The position numbers and the translations under genes were made by a program. From UBA4408 sp002389785 (lineage in GTDB: Bacteria; Bacteroidota; Bacteroidia; UBA4408), in assembly GCA_035438985.1 (NCBI GenBank), contig DAORJK010000009.1:62001-126000 (forward strand): a stretch of 64,000 bases of DNA, written 5' to 3'. Positions 40,892 through 50,879 of the stretch are shown in pieces; positions within the stretch are counted from its first letter, which is position 1; every line of letters begins with the position of its first letter. Below the pieces are notes generated by a model that did no database searches, was not told where the DNA came from, and was given only the letters and a program-made list of their open reading frames with translations.

Positions 40892-43591
40892 TTAATGTTT
40901 TACATACATTTTAACAATTTCATTTTCTGTAGAAGTACTAATACTTAAAAAATACAAGCCTTCAGCTAAATTTGCTGTAGCTATTTCAAACTGATTATTT
41001 CCCGCATAAAATTTTTCTTCAGAACGATAAACTACTGCCCCTAAAATATTTCTCAGTTCCAAAAGTACCGGTTCAGTTTCGTCCACTTCAACTTTTACTT
41101 CTACCTTCATCAATCGATCAGCCGGATTGGGTGTGATTGCTACTACAAAATGAGTATGGAAATAAGCTGAAGCCGACCAAGCACTCCAAGTACCAGTTGC
41201 AGTACCATTGTTTGCTGGACACATTGCCTGTACTTGCCATTCGTAATAACTTTGTTGAGCTAGTCCAGTTAACGTTTTCGAATTCGTTGTAGCAGTAACA
41301 GTTGTCCAAACATTGGTATTTAATTTTCGATAACGGACAGCATATTGCGACGTCAATGCAAAACTAGAGGCTGTCCATTTTACATTGGCACTTGAAGGTG
41401 TAATATTTGTTGCAAATAATCCTGTTGGTGGAGCACAAGTAGTGGCACAAGCAGAAGTAGTAAAATAAGCACTTGCCGACCATGGACTAGCACCCGCAGC
41501 TGTTGTAGAACAAAGTGATTGAACTTGCCATTCGTAATTGCTGTTGCAAATTAAGTTCGCTAAAGTGGTGGTATTTGCCGGCACTGTAAGTTGTGTCCAA
41601 ACCGAAGTTGGTGGAACATTGGGTGTAATTATTCGATACTGAATTCTATAAGCAACTACTCCTGATTGAGCAGTCCATCCTAAATAAGCACTTGATGAAG
41701 TTACATTTCCTGATGTTAATCCGGTTGGTACAGGACAAGTTGTTGGACAAGTAAGAGTAGTAAATACTTTGCTGGCACTAAAAGCACTTAAAATAGTGGT
41801 CCCATTTAAATTGGAGCAAACTGAAGCAACTTGCCATTCGTACATAGCATTGCAAATTAATCCACTAAAAGTGAAGCTTGTCCCCTGCACTGTGGTTTGA
41901 GTCCAGTTGGTAACAACATTAGTAACTAAACGATATTGCAAATTATAAGTAGTCACTCCACTTACAGCCATCCAAGTTGCAATGGCTCCATTTTGACTAA
42001 TATTAGATGTAGTAGATGTTACAGGAGTTACACAAGTTACAGTACAAGGAGCCGTTGTGAATGTTGCACTTGCAGTGTAAGCACTGGGTGAATTTGCAGC
42101 AGAGCATACGGTTTGAACCTGCCATTCGTAGGCAGTACCACAAGTTAAATTACTGAGCGTTGCAATTGTGTTGGCTGTAACGGTTAATTGTGCCCAAGCA
42201 CCGTTAGCAGGAATAGTTGGACGGTAACGTACATTGTAATAAACTGCACCGGCCGGTGCCAGCCAGGTTAATACAGCACCGTTTGTAGTTATTGAACCTG
42301 ATGTTAAATTAGTAGGTGCAATACAGTTGACTTGGCATGCTGCTGTCGTAAAGGAAGGCCCAGGTACAAAAGAACTAGATCCCCCGATGGTACCTGAGTT
42401 GGCGCATATGGATTGAACCTCCCATTCGTAAGTTGTATTACATAATAAATTTGACAAGGTATACACTGAATTTCCTTGTACAGTAGCACTTAACCAGGCA
42501 GAAGTACCTGTTGGACGATAATGTATAAGGAAATATGAGGGGCCAGTAGGTGTTAACCAACTTAAAACTGCACTATTTGTATTCACTGAAGTACTAGTTA
42601 AAGTTGTTGGTGCAGGGCAAACGGTAGCACAAGGCAAGGTCGTGAAAGTAGTACTGCTAGTAAAAGCACTCATACCACCACTTGCTGATGTACTGCAAAT
42701 TGATTTTACCTGCCATTCGTAGATGGTTGCACAAGCTAGATTGGTGAAGGTATAACTTGCTGTTTGGGTAGTTACTGTATTCCATGCAGTTGTATTTGCC
42801 GAACGGTATTGTAGCTGATAAGCCAAGGCTCCACTTGAAGGGGCCCAAATTGCCTGTGCACTGGTAGTGCTTATTAAGTTAGTAGCGGTAGCCGTTGGAA
42901 TAGGACAGGTTGCAGTTGAACAAGCCAGGGTTGTAAAATTGCTTCCATTTATAACATTGCTACTTCCACCGGATGTACCTGAATTTGAACACATGGTTTT
43001 AACATTCCATTCATAAGTAGTATTACAAACCAATGAACTTACAGTATAAGATGTATTAGCCGTAACAGTAACTGAAGTCCATGTTGCGGTATTAACAGGG
43101 CGATATTGAAGGATAGAATAGGTTGTAGCTGGTGCCGTGGATGTCCAACTGAAGACAGCTGAATTTTGGCCAATAGCAGTAGTTTGTAAATTTGTAGGAT
43201 CAGCACAAGTGGAAGAACAAGGTAAGGTAGTGAATAACATGCTTGGCGAAAATGCACTAGTATTTGCAACCCCACCAACCGCAGCACAAATTGTTTGTAC
43301 TTGCCATTCGTAGGCTGTACCACATGTTAAGCCTGTAAAAGTATAACTCGGCACTTGTGCATAAAATTGTGTCCAAGTGGCGTTGGAAAGAGCAACCGGA
43401 CGATATTGAACTTTATAGTACGATCCGGTGGTATTTGCTGCCCAATTAGCAGTTGCTCCATTGCTGGTAACTGCTATAGTTGTGGTAGCAGTAGGTGTTA
43501 AACAAGTTGTATTTTGTGCTTGTAAGCTGAAGCTTGTTAATACTATCAAACAAGAAATCAGCAAAGAGTAAATTTTTATTTTCATCTTCAT
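40892..43591 (-). CDS. Surface protein with eight fibronectin type III repeats and T9SS type A sorting domain
   Basis: The 899 aa protein has a signal peptide (1-25, ending LQAQ). Eight consecutive Fn3 domains follow, each about 95-105 residues. Repeats start at a PT-containing strand (for example CLTPTATTT, ADPTNLQ, PIPTATA, PAPTTL, IAPTNL, VTPVTS, PVPTGL, APPTGL). Each contains a conserved YEWQV core with a Cys pair at the end. The Cys spacing suggests one disulphide per repeat. A type A sorting domain (ITPNPADRLMKVEV ... MYVKH) ends the protein. Typical of adhesins or linkers exported by T9SS. The DNA repeats are diverged enough that the frame is intact. Confidence 0.92.
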   Translation of the reverse strand: MKMKIKIYSLLISCLIVLTSFSLQAQNTTCLTPTATTTIAVTSNGATANWAANTTGSYYKVQYRPVALSNATWTQFYAQVPSYTFTGLTCGTAYEWQVQTICAAVGGVANTSAFSPSMLFTTLPCSSTCADPTNLQTTAIGQNSAVFSWTSTAPATTYSILQYRPVNTATWTSVTVTANTSYTVSSLVCNTTYEWNVKTMCSNSGTSGGSSNVINGSNFTTLACSTATCPIPTATATNLISTTSAQAIWAPSSGALAYQLQYRSANTTAWNTVTTQTASYTFTNLACATIYEWQVKSICSTSASGGMSAFTSSTTFTTLPCATVCPAPTTLTSTSVNTNSAVLSWLTPTGPSYFLIHYRPTGTSAWLSATVQGNSVYTLSNLLCNTTYEWEVQSICANSGTIGGSSSFVPGPSFTTAACQVNCIAPTNLTSGSITTNGAVLTWLAPAGAVYYNVRYRPTIPANGAWAQLTVTANTIATLSNLTCGTAYEWQVQTVCSAANSPSAYTASATFTTAPCTVTCVTPVTSTTSNISQNGAIATWMAVSGVTTYNLQYRLVTNVVTNWTQTTVQGTSFTFSGLICNAMYEWQVASVCSNLNGTTILSAFSASKVFTTLTCPTTCPVPTGLTSGNVTSSSAYLGWTAQSGVVAYRIQYRIITPNVPPTSVWTQLTVPANTTTLANLICNSNYEWQVQSLCSTTAAGASPWSASAYFTTSACATTCAPPTGLFATNITPSSANVKWTASSFALTSQYAVRYRKLNTNVWTTVTATTNSKTLTGLAQQSYYEWQVQAMCPANNGTATGTWSAWSASAYFHTHFVVAITPNPADRLMKVEVKVEVDETEPVLLELRNILGAVVYRSEEKFYAGNNQFEIATANLAEGLYFLSISTSTENEIVKMYVKH

Positions 43592-43772
43592 TGGGATTAA
43601 ATTCGGAAGGCTAAGTTAATTATTTATCAATTAATTATGCATTTTTTTTATACTTTTTTTGGATTTACGGTTTGTGTTCCAATGTTTCATTAAAAGTATT
43701 CCTGTATTTCAAAAGATTGTATTTTAAATTCAGACTTACAGAAACTAACTTCGCCGACTAAACAATTTACCG

Positions 43773-44684
43773 ATGAATTTCTCAAACTATCTTAACATAC
43801 AACCGGAAATAGCAGAAGCCTTAAAGAATAAAAAACCGGTTGTTGCGCTTGAAAGTACAATTATAGCGCATGGAATGCCATATCCGCGTAATGTTGAAAT
43901 AGCTATTGAAGTTGAAACTATTGTTCGTGAAAATGGTGCTATTCCGGCAACTATAGCACTCCTCGACGGAAAACTTTGTGTAGGACTTAGCAAAACGCAA
44001 TTAGAATATTTAGGCACCGCAAAAGATGTTTGGAAAGTGAGTTTACGCGATATGCCCTACGTGATTAGTAAAAAAATTGCCGGAGCAACAACAGTAGCAG
44101 CCACTATGCGGGTGGCAAGTATGGCAGGGATTTCGGTTTTTGTGACCGGAGGAATTGGCGGTGTGCACCGAGAAGCTCAACACACGATGGATATTTCGGC
44201 AGATTTAACCGAAATGCAGCATACTTCAGTAGCAGTTGTTTCTGCCGGTGTAAAATCTATTTTAGATATAGGATTAACGCTTGAGTACCTTGAAACAATG
44301 GGTGTTCCTGTGGTAACTTTGGGACAAGCTACTTTCCCCAGTTTTTATTCTCGTGAAAGCGCCTTTCAAAGCCCATTACAATTAGATACTGCAGAAGAAA
44401 TAGCTTCCCTATTAAAATCTAAATGGGAGCTTGGACTAAATGGTTCGGTACTAATTGCCAATCCAATTCCTCTTGAGCATGAAGTGCCATATTCCATAAT
44501 AGAAAAATACATCACCACCGCTTTAATGGAAGCTAAGAAAAACAATGTAAGTGGAAAAAATGTTACGCCATTTATATTGCGCTACATTGCCAATGAAACC
44601 AAAGGTGAAAGTTTAACTGCAAATATTGCGCTTGTAAAAAGCAACGCAAAGTTGGGAGCTCAAATTGCCTGTGCATATAATTAA
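43773..44684 (+). CDS. psuG: Pseudouridine-5'-phosphate glycosidase
   Basis: PsuG cleaves the C-glycosidic bond of pseudouridine 5'-phosphate to uracil and ribose 5-phosphate, in pseudouridine breakdown. The 303 aa sequence keeps the catalytic elements. Glu27 is in ALESTIIAHGMPYP, and the Lys in SAGVKSILD (161) matches the Schiff-base Lys of the E. coli enzyme. TVAATMRVASMAGI and FVTGGIGGVHREAQHTMD are also typical. A pseudouridine kinase gene (psuK) is usually next to it but is not visible here. A TAACTTCG-like element 20 nt upstream is a weak promoter candidate. Confidence 0.95.
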   Translation: MNFSNYLNIQPEIAEALKNKKPVVALESTIIAHGMPYPRNVEIAIEVETIVRENGAIPATIALLDGKLCVGLSKTQLEYLGTAKDVWKVSLRDMPYVISKKIAGATTVAATMRVASMAGISVFVTGGIGGVHREAQHTMDISADLTEMQHTSVAVVSAGVKSILDIGLTLEYLETMGVPVVTLGQATFPSFYSRESAFQSPLQLDTAEEIASLLKSKWELGLNGSVLIANPIPLEHEVPYSIIEKYITTALMEAKKNNVSGKNVTPFILRYIANETKGESLTANIALVKSNAKLGAQIACAYN

Positions 44685-44742
44685 TTAGCCTCTAACACTT
44701 ATTAATTGCGATATTTACCAACCTTATCAATTAAAATACAAC

Positions 44743-45948
44743 TTGAATTTCGAAGACTTTAACTTAAGCGATAATCTGAAAGAGAGTATTGCTTCAATGG
44801 GATACACACAAGCTACACCCATACAACAACAAGCTATTCCCATGATTTTGGCGAATAAAGATTTAATAGCCTGTGCACAAACCGGTACAGGTAAAACAGG
44901 CGCTTTTTTAATACCATTATTGAATAAATTGCTTGGGAATGAAGCGCATTATATAAAAAGCTTAGTATTGGTGCCTACCCGAGAATTAGCAAAACAAATT
45001 GATGAACAACTGGAGGGCTTTTCTTACTTTTTGCCGGTAACATCAATTGCAGTTTATGGAGGCGGGCAAGGCGATATTTGGGACAATCAAAAAAATGCGA
45101 TGGTGAATGGTGTCGATATTATTATTGCAACACCGGGCCGATTGATTTCGCATATGGCGATGGGCTATGTGGATTTAACTAAAGTAGAAGTTTTGGTATT
45201 GGATGAAGCCGATAAAATGCTCGACATGGGATTTTTTGAAGACATTGTAAAAATTATACAAACTGTTCCAAAAGAGCGACAAACACTATTGTTTTCGGCA
45301 ACTATGCCTCCTAAAATTCGCCAACTAGCGAATCAAATTTTACGCAACCCTGAACAGATTAGCTTATCGATTTCAAAGCCTGCCGAAAAAATTGAGCAGA
45401 TAACTTATTTAGTTGGCGATAAACACAAAATTGCACTACTTGAATATCTTTTTAAAGAAAAGGAAATTGAGAGCATGATTATCTTTACCTCTCGAAAAAA
45501 TAATGTAGGTGAAATTGTGCGTTCGTTAAACAAGTTGGGTTTTAAAGCCGGTGGAATTAATTCAGACCGAACGCAGCAAGAGCGTGAAAGCATTTTGCAG
45601 GATTTTAAAAGTCGTAGAATTACAATTTTAGTTGCTACCGATATTTTATCGAGAGGTATAGATATTGAGAATTTAAGTCATGTGGTAAATTACGATGTAC
45701 CGCAAGATGCCGAAGATTATGTGCATCGTGTAGGGCGCACTGCAAGGGCATCATCTAACGGAGTTGCCATAACCTTTATAAACGAAAAGGAGCAGTATTT
45801 AATTCCCCGTATTGAAAAATTAATTGAAAAGGAATTAAACAAATTAACGCTTCCTGAGAGTATAGGAATTAGTCCATTGTATCAGCCCGAACAAAACGCA
45901 AAGCCTGCGTTTAATGGGAAACGCAAGTTTTACAGGAAAAAGAAATAA
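44743..45948 (+). CDS. DEAD-box ATP-dependent RNA helicase
   Basis: The 401 aa protein is a core SF2 RNA helicase. It has the Q motif (GYTQATPIQQQAIP), motif I AQTGTGKT, motif Ia PTRELAKQ, motif II DEAD (VLVLDEADKMLDMGF), motif III FSATMP and motif VI HRVGRTAR. It lacks a long C-terminal extension and ends in a basic tail (GKRKFYRKKK), typical of RhlE-like proteins that remodel ribosomal or structured RNA. The start codon is a TTG (MNFEDFNL). No better in-frame start exists upstream. It may be co-transcribed with the M16 gene 51 nt downstream. Confidence 0.95.
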   Translation: MNFEDFNLSDNLKESIASMGYTQATPIQQQAIPMILANKDLIACAQTGTGKTGAFLIPLLNKLLGNEAHYIKSLVLVPTRELAKQIDEQLEGFSYFLPVTSIAVYGGGQGDIWDNQKNAMVNGVDIIIATPGRLISHMAMGYVDLTKVEVLVLDEADKMLDMGFFEDIVKIIQTVPKERQTLLFSATMPPKIRQLANQILRNPEQISLSISKPAEKIEQITYLVGDKHKIALLEYLFKEKEIESMIIFTSRKNNVGEIVRSLNKLGFKAGGINSDRTQQERESILQDFKSRRITILVATDILSRGIDIENLSHVVNYDVPQDAEDYVHRVGRTARASSNGVAITFINEKEQYLIPRIEKLIEKELNKLTLPESIGISPLYQPEQNAKPAFNGKRKFYRKKK

Positions 45949-45999
45949 CTATTTTTAATGGGATCTTGTAAACCTGCTGGTAAAAACTGCTATTAATTT

Positions 46000-47232
46000 A
46001 TGCAAAAAGAATTTATTCAACTTACCTTAAAGAACGGTATCCGTGTAATTCATAAGCAAACTACCGATGAGGTGGCGCATTGTGGGATTATCATAAACGC
46101 CGGCTCACGCGATGAAGGAGAAGATGAACAAGGCATTGCTCACTTAATTGAACACGTATTATTTAAGGGTACAAAAAAGCGCAAAGCATTTCATATTTTG
46201 AACCGTATCGATAGTGTGGGCGGTGAGTTGAATGCCTATACTACCAAAGAAGAAACCTGTATTTATGCCTCTTTTTTAGCAAGGTATTTTGAACGTTCGG
46301 TTGAACTTATTTCCGACATCGCCTTTCATTCAACCTTTCCCGACAAGGAAATAAAAAAGGAAAAAGCAGTAATTGTGGATGAAATTAATTCTTACCTCGA
46401 TAATCCATCGGAACAAATATTTGATGATTTTGATGAACAGATATTTGCCAATCATCCGCTTGGAAAAAATATTCTAGGAACTCCACAAAGTCTCAAAACA
46501 ATTTCACGCAAAGACATTCTGAATTTTGTGCAACGAAATTACGCTGCCAATCAACTTGTATTTTGTTCAATTGGGAATGTAGAGGAACGTACTTTAAAAA
46601 GAATTTTAGAAAATCATTTAGGAGCAGTTAAATTAACGCAATCAGAGCAAAATCGCAAAGTATTTAAAAACTACAAACCCAGCGAAATTCAGGTTAAAAA
46701 AGAAACAAATCAAGCACATTGTATACTCGGCAATGTTGCCTATGGTGTGAATCACAAAGATCGAACTGCGTTGGTTTTAGTAAATAATTTATTGGGAGGA
46801 CCTGCTATGAATAGCCGGTTAAACCTTGCCATTCGTGAAAAATACGGATTTACTTATAATCTTGAATCGAATTATGCAATTTTCACCGACACGGGATTGT
46901 TTAGTGTGTATATGGGTACAGATAGCAAGTATTTAGAGCGTTGTGTTGAATTGGTTCAAAAGGAGTTAACGCTGCTTAAAACAAAAAGCTTAGGGAGTAT
47001 GCAATTGCAAACTGCCAAACAACAACTTATAGGAAACATAGCATTGGCACAGGAAAGCAAAGTAAATTTAATGTTGTCGCTTGGAAAAAGTATTCTGCTA
47101 TTTAACAAAGTAGATAAGTTGAATGATATATATAAGAAGATTGAATCTATTAGCGCAAAAAAAATAGTGGAAATTTCGAACCATGTTTTCGAAACCAAAC
47201 AATTGAGTCGCTTGACCTATTTATCAAAATAA
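46000..47232 (+). CDS. M16 family zinc metallopeptidase
   Basis: The 410 aa protein has the inverted zinc site HxxEH (His48-L-I-Glu51-His52, in AHLIEHVLFKGT). A second Glu ligand is in KEKAVIVDEINSY, about 75 residues later. The C-terminal half is the paired M16 C domain, with RLNLAIREKYGFTYNLES. No signal peptide is visible, so it is cytosolic or processed after non-classical export. M16 enzymes degrade small peptides. It is the single-domain bacterial type and pairs with itself as dimer. The O-methyltransferase gene starts 18 nt after it, so they form an operon. Confidence 0.95.
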   Translation: MQKEFIQLTLKNGIRVIHKQTTDEVAHCGIIINAGSRDEGEDEQGIAHLIEHVLFKGTKKRKAFHILNRIDSVGGELNAYTTKEETCIYASFLARYFERSVELISDIAFHSTFPDKEIKKEKAVIVDEINSYLDNPSEQIFDDFDEQIFANHPLGKNILGTPQSLKTISRKDILNFVQRNYAANQLVFCSIGNVEERTLKRILENHLGAVKLTQSEQNRKVFKNYKPSEIQVKKETNQAHCILGNVAYGVNHKDRTALVLVNNLLGGPAMNSRLNLAIREKYGFTYNLESNYAIFTDTGLFSVYMGTDSKYLERCVELVQKELTLLKTKSLGSMQLQTAKQQLIGNIALAQESKVNLMLSLGKSILLFNKVDKLNDIYKKIESISAKKIVEISNHVFETKQLSRLTYLSK

Positions 47233-47250
47233 GATTACATTCATCATCCT

Positions 47251-47892
47251 ATGGAATTTATTGACGAACAATTGGCTGCTTATGTTGAGGCACATACGCA
47301 AACAGAATCGGAACTACTAAAAAAAATAAACCGCGATACACATGTCAATGTGTTAATGCCACGAATGCTTAGCGGACATTTGCAAGGACAGGTGTTGCGC
47401 ATGCTTAGTTTAATGATTCAGCCTGATAGAGTTTTAGAAATCGGCACCTACACCGGGTATTCAGCCATTTGCTTGGCGGAAGGTTTAACTGAAACCGGAA
47501 AATTAATTACCATCGATATAAATGCTGAACTCGAAGAGCGTGTGAGGGGCTATTTTGCTGAGTCTAACGTGCAACAAAAAATTGACTACCGTATTGGAAA
47601 TGCATTGGAAATAATTCCTTCGCTTAATGAATGTTTTGATCTGGTATTTATTGATGCCGATAAAAGCAACTATTCAAACTACTTTGATTTGTGTATTGAT
47701 AATGTTCGAAAAGGAGGTTATCTGATTGCGGATAATGTTTTGTGGAGTGGGAAAATTTTAATGCCTCCTGAAAAAATGGATAAAGACACCCTGTTGATCC
47801 ACCAATTCAATAATAAAATACAAGCGGATAAGCGGGTTGAGAATGTGCTTTTTCCGATACGGGATGGTTTAATGGTAATGCGCAAACTGTAA
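47251..47892 (+). CDS. SAM-dependent O-methyltransferase (COMT-like)
   Basis: The 213 aa protein has the class I methyltransferase fold of the caffeoyl-CoA/catechol O-methyltransferase family. SAM-binding VLEIGTYTGYSAICLAEGL is at about 68-86. LITIDINAELEE and DLVFIDADKSNYSNY hold the metal and catalytic acidic residues, and GGYLIADNVLWSGK is near 150. It starts 18 nt after the M16 peptidase. The intrinsic terminator at 47880-47912 overlaps the stop codon, so this is the last gene of the unit. The substrate is unknown; in Bacteroidota this is a widespread housekeeping gene. Confidence 0.94.
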   Translation: MEFIDEQLAAYVEAHTQTESELLKKINRDTHVNVLMPRMLSGHLQGQVLRMLSLMIQPDRVLEIGTYTGYSAICLAEGLTETGKLITIDINAELEERVRGYFAESNVQQKIDYRIGNALEIIPSLNECFDLVFIDADKSNYSNYFDLCIDNVRKGGYLIADNVLWSGKILMPPEKMDKDTLLIHQFNNKIQADKRVENVLFPIRDGLMVMRKL

Positions 47893-47912
47893 GACTTTGC
47901 GCCTTTTTTTTT
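47880..47912 (+). terminator. Rho-independent terminator overlapping the O-methyltransferase stop
   Basis: GCGCAAA (47880-47886) pairs with TTTGCGC (47896-47902), and the TAA stop (47890-47892) lies in the loop. A run of nine T follows. The coding end and the hairpin share bases. Confidence 0.85.
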
Positions 47913-48019
47913 GCTTAGGACTTATCCAATATTCATTGTAAAATTTTTGTAATCGCAAATTAGTAGTTAAGTTTACACAGGTTCAAAAACTCACAAAATA
48001 TTGCTCAAAAAAGTAGAAT

Positions 48020-48027
48020 TAATTTTG
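48020..48027 (+). promoter_or_regulatory. Candidate -7 box for the acyl-CoA carboxylase gene
   Basis: TAATTTTG fits TAnnTTTG, 23 nt before the start at 48051. TTG at 48000-48002 could be the -33 element (17-nt spacer). Confidence 0.45.
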
Positions 48028-48050
48028 ATTTTTAAAACGAAGAATATCCA

Positions 48051-49679
48051 ATGAACATAGAATATAACCGCAACGAAGATGTAATGAAACTCTTGATTGG
48101 AGAGATGGAACGTAAATTAGAAAAAATACGTTTGGGCGGCGGACAAAAAAAAATTGATTCGGAACATGCCAAGGGAAAATTAACGGCACGTGAACGTATT
48201 GCTTTGTTGGTCGATAAAAATTCGCCACAAATTGAAATAGGTGCTTTTGTAGGAGAAGGTATGTATGAAGAACATGGAGGTTGTCCGAGTGGTGGAGTGG
48301 TAATTGTGATTGGATATGTAAGTAAGAAGCAATGCATTATAGTTGCAAACGATGCTACTGTGAAAGCCGGAGCTTGGTTTCCGATAACTGCGAAAAAGAA
48401 TTTACGTGCTCAGGAAATAGCCATGGAAAACCGGCTGCCAATTATTTATTTAGTGGATAGCGCAGGGGTATATCTTCCATTACAGGATGAAATATTTCCG
48501 GATAAAGAACACTTTGGTCGTATTTTCCGCAACAATGCTATTATGTCGTCGATGGGAATAGTGCAGGTTTCGGCAATAATGGGTAGCTGTGTTGCCGGTG
48601 GTGCCTACCTTCCAATTATGAGTGATGAAGCTTTGATTGTAAATAAAACAGGTTCCATATTTTTGGCAGGATCGTATTTAGTAAAAGCAGCTATTGGAGA
48701 AGATATAGATAACGAAACTTTAGGTGGAGCAACAACCCATTGTGAAATTTCGGGGGTAACAGATTATAAATCGGAAAACGATCAAGAATGCATTGCTTCA
48801 ATTCGTGCTATCTTTGATAAGATGGGCGATTATGAAAAAGCCGGATTTAACCGAGAAAGCCCTGCCCTACCTAAAAAAGACGAAAAAGAAATATTGGGCA
48901 TATTTCCTGAAACCAGAGATAAACAATACGATGTTCGTGAAATTTTAGAACGATTACTCGATAATTCAGAATTTGAAGAATACAAAGAATTGTATGGTCA
49001 AAGCATACTTTGCGGGCTTGGACGCATCGATGGTTGGGCTGTAGGAATAGTTGCCAATCAGCGAAAAGTAGTGAAATCGAAAAAGGGTGAGATGCAATTT
49101 GGTGGGGTAATATATTCGGATAGTGCCGATAAAGCAGCGCGTTTTATCATGAATTGCAATCAGAAAAAAATTCCTTTGGTTTTCCTACAGGATGTTACCG
49201 GATTTATGGTTGGCTCCCGTTCAGAGCAAGGAGGCATAATTAAAGATGGAGCCAAATTGGTGAATGCGATGAGCAATTCGGTTGTTCCAAAGTTTACCGT
49301 AATTACCGGTAATTCGTATGGAGCAGGAAATTACGCCATGTGTGGAAAAGCTTACGATCCGCGTTTAATTGTGGGTTGGCCAACTGCACAGGTAGCAGTA
49401 ATGGGTGGTGCACAAGCTGCTAAAGTATTGTTGCAAATTCAAGTAGCTTCAATGAAAGCCCAAGGTAAAGTGGTAAGTTCGGAAGAAGAAAAAGCCTTGC
49501 TCGATAAAATTACCGAGCGTTATACTTCACAAACAACTCCTTATTATGCAGCATCGCGCTTATGGCTGGATGCAATTATACATCCTTTAGATACCCGAAA
49601 ATGGATTTCGATGGGAATTGAAATGGCCAATCATGCACCTATTACAAAAGCTTATAATGTAGGTGTGATTCAAACCTAA
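48051..49679 (+). CDS. Acyl-CoA carboxylase carboxyltransferase (beta) subunit
   Basis: The 542 aa enzyme transfers CO2 from biotin to an acyl-CoA. The sequence matches the beta chains of propionyl-CoA or methylcrotonyl-CoA carboxylases: KLTARERIALLVDKNS, GAWFPITAKKNLRAQEIAMEN, GSCVAGGAYLPIMSDEALIV, and the C-terminal half with FLQDVTGFMVGSRSEQGGIIKDGAK and NSYGAGNYAMCGKAYDPR. The biotin carboxylase/biotin carrier (alpha) subunit is not in the window. Branched-chain amino acid (leucine) breakdown is a likely role, since the GSRSEQGGI segment resembles methylcrotonyl-CoA carboxylase. The exact substrate is uncertain. Confidence 0.93.
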   Translation: MNIEYNRNEDVMKLLIGEMERKLEKIRLGGGQKKIDSEHAKGKLTARERIALLVDKNSPQIEIGAFVGEGMYEEHGGCPSGGVVIVIGYVSKKQCIIVANDATVKAGAWFPITAKKNLRAQEIAMENRLPIIYLVDSAGVYLPLQDEIFPDKEHFGRIFRNNAIMSSMGIVQVSAIMGSCVAGGAYLPIMSDEALIVNKTGSIFLAGSYLVKAAIGEDIDNETLGGATTHCEISGVTDYKSENDQECIASIRAIFDKMGDYEKAGFNRESPALPKKDEKEILGIFPETRDKQYDVREILERLLDNSEFEEYKELYGQSILCGLGRIDGWAVGIVANQRKVVKSKKGEMQFGGVIYSDSADKAARFIMNCNQKKIPLVFLQDVTGFMVGSRSEQGGIIKDGAKLVNAMSNSVVPKFTVITGNSYGAGNYAMCGKAYDPRLIVGWPTAQVAVMGGAQAAKVLLQIQVASMKAQGKVVSSEEEKALLDKITERYTSQTTPYYAASRLWLDAIIHPLDTRKWISMGIEMANHAPITKAYNVGVIQT

Positions 49680-49913
49680 ACTCTTTGAGTTGATTGTAAA
49701 TAAGTGAAAAATATTCTAACGCTAGTTTTTTAATAGCTCTTTATTAAGTTCAAATGGCAACGAGTAAATCTGATATCAAAAACTATTTAAATGGCCTTTT
49801 CGTATTTTTAAAGATAAAACATCTAGTCATTTAATTGACTACATGAATAGAAAAAATTATTTATTTACCAATCATTTAGTATTTTTACTCATCAACATTT
49901 AAATTCTGAAAGC

Positions 49914-50879
49914 ATGAAAAAAAAATTACATAACCCATCTCGCATAGTAATAGCAGCTTTAACCGGGCTTTTATAACTCAACCTTTCAATTGCTAGTGCA
50001 CAAAGCAATTTAATTATAGGGTCAGGTTCACAAATGGGAACCTCCGTTAATTCTGCTACCGGTGATTCAGGACCTATGTACAAATCTACAGCAACCAGTA
50101 ATTTTGTGTATTCACGCTATAGTTTTTTGTACACAGCTACCGAATTAGCTTCTGGCGGTTTAGTTAGTGGAGATATGATTACTGATGTTTCCTGGTTTAA
50201 AGCCAATAATGCGATGGGAAATTCTCCTTGTGTATTTGAGGTATGGATTAAAAACTCATCTTTAACCACCATTGGTGCAGCAGGACAAGGATGGACCAAT
50301 GTAATTTCAGGATCGACTCAAGTTTACAGCAATACTTCACACATGGTGGATAGTACGATTGGTTGGCATCAGATAACCTTTAATGCACCTTTCGTGTATA
50401 GCGGTGGAGCACTAGAAATTGCAACAAATTTTGACATGTCACAAGGTACCTCACCTTGGACTACAGCGGGGTTTTCATGGAAAAAAGATCCCATGACCAA
50501 TGTAACTCTTTCTTATTGTGGAAACGCAGCGCCAGGAGCAGTTTTACCGAATCTAAGAACTGTACGTCCGCAAATTAAAATCGGTTATACCCCATTCACA
50601 GCTATTAAAGAAACAGCCAATAATACCACCCTAGCGTTTGATGTATCACCGAATCCGGCTAACGAAACTCTACAAATTAATTTTGAAGCTACACTAAATG
50701 TTGAACATAATTTGTGTATCTATTCGGCTAATGGGAAAGCTGTTCTAACCCAAACATTAACTGCTAACTCACCGGCAAATCAATACCAAGTTGATGTTAG
50801 CAATTTACCGGCCGGAATGTACCTGGTTCAAATTAAGAATTCCAATCGCAGCTTTAGCAAAAAAATATTTTTAGAATAA
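49914..50879 (+). pseudogene. T9SS type A cargo protein with in-frame stop codon in its signal peptide
   Basis: An ATG at 49914 opens a signal peptide (MKKKLHNPSRIVIAALTGLL). The frame then meets TAA at 49974-49976 and continues without a shift as LNLSIASAQ, a normal signal-peptide end. The mature part runs to 50879. It has a beta-rich domain found in Bacteroidota surface proteins (MITDVSWFKANNAMGN ... AGFSWKKDP) and a type A sorting domain (FDVSPNPANETL ... KKIFLE). The nearest in-frame Met after the stop (50034) would give a protein lacking a signal. So the gene is broken by one nonsense change, or the base is a sequence error. Confidence 0.75.

Noticed and set aside
50015..50036. GGGTCAGGTT-like bases resembling the 40.4-kb subrepeat
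   Set aside because: They encode IIGSGSQM in the T9SS gene frame and the match is only about ten bases. Chance similarity is more likely than a dispersed repeat copy.
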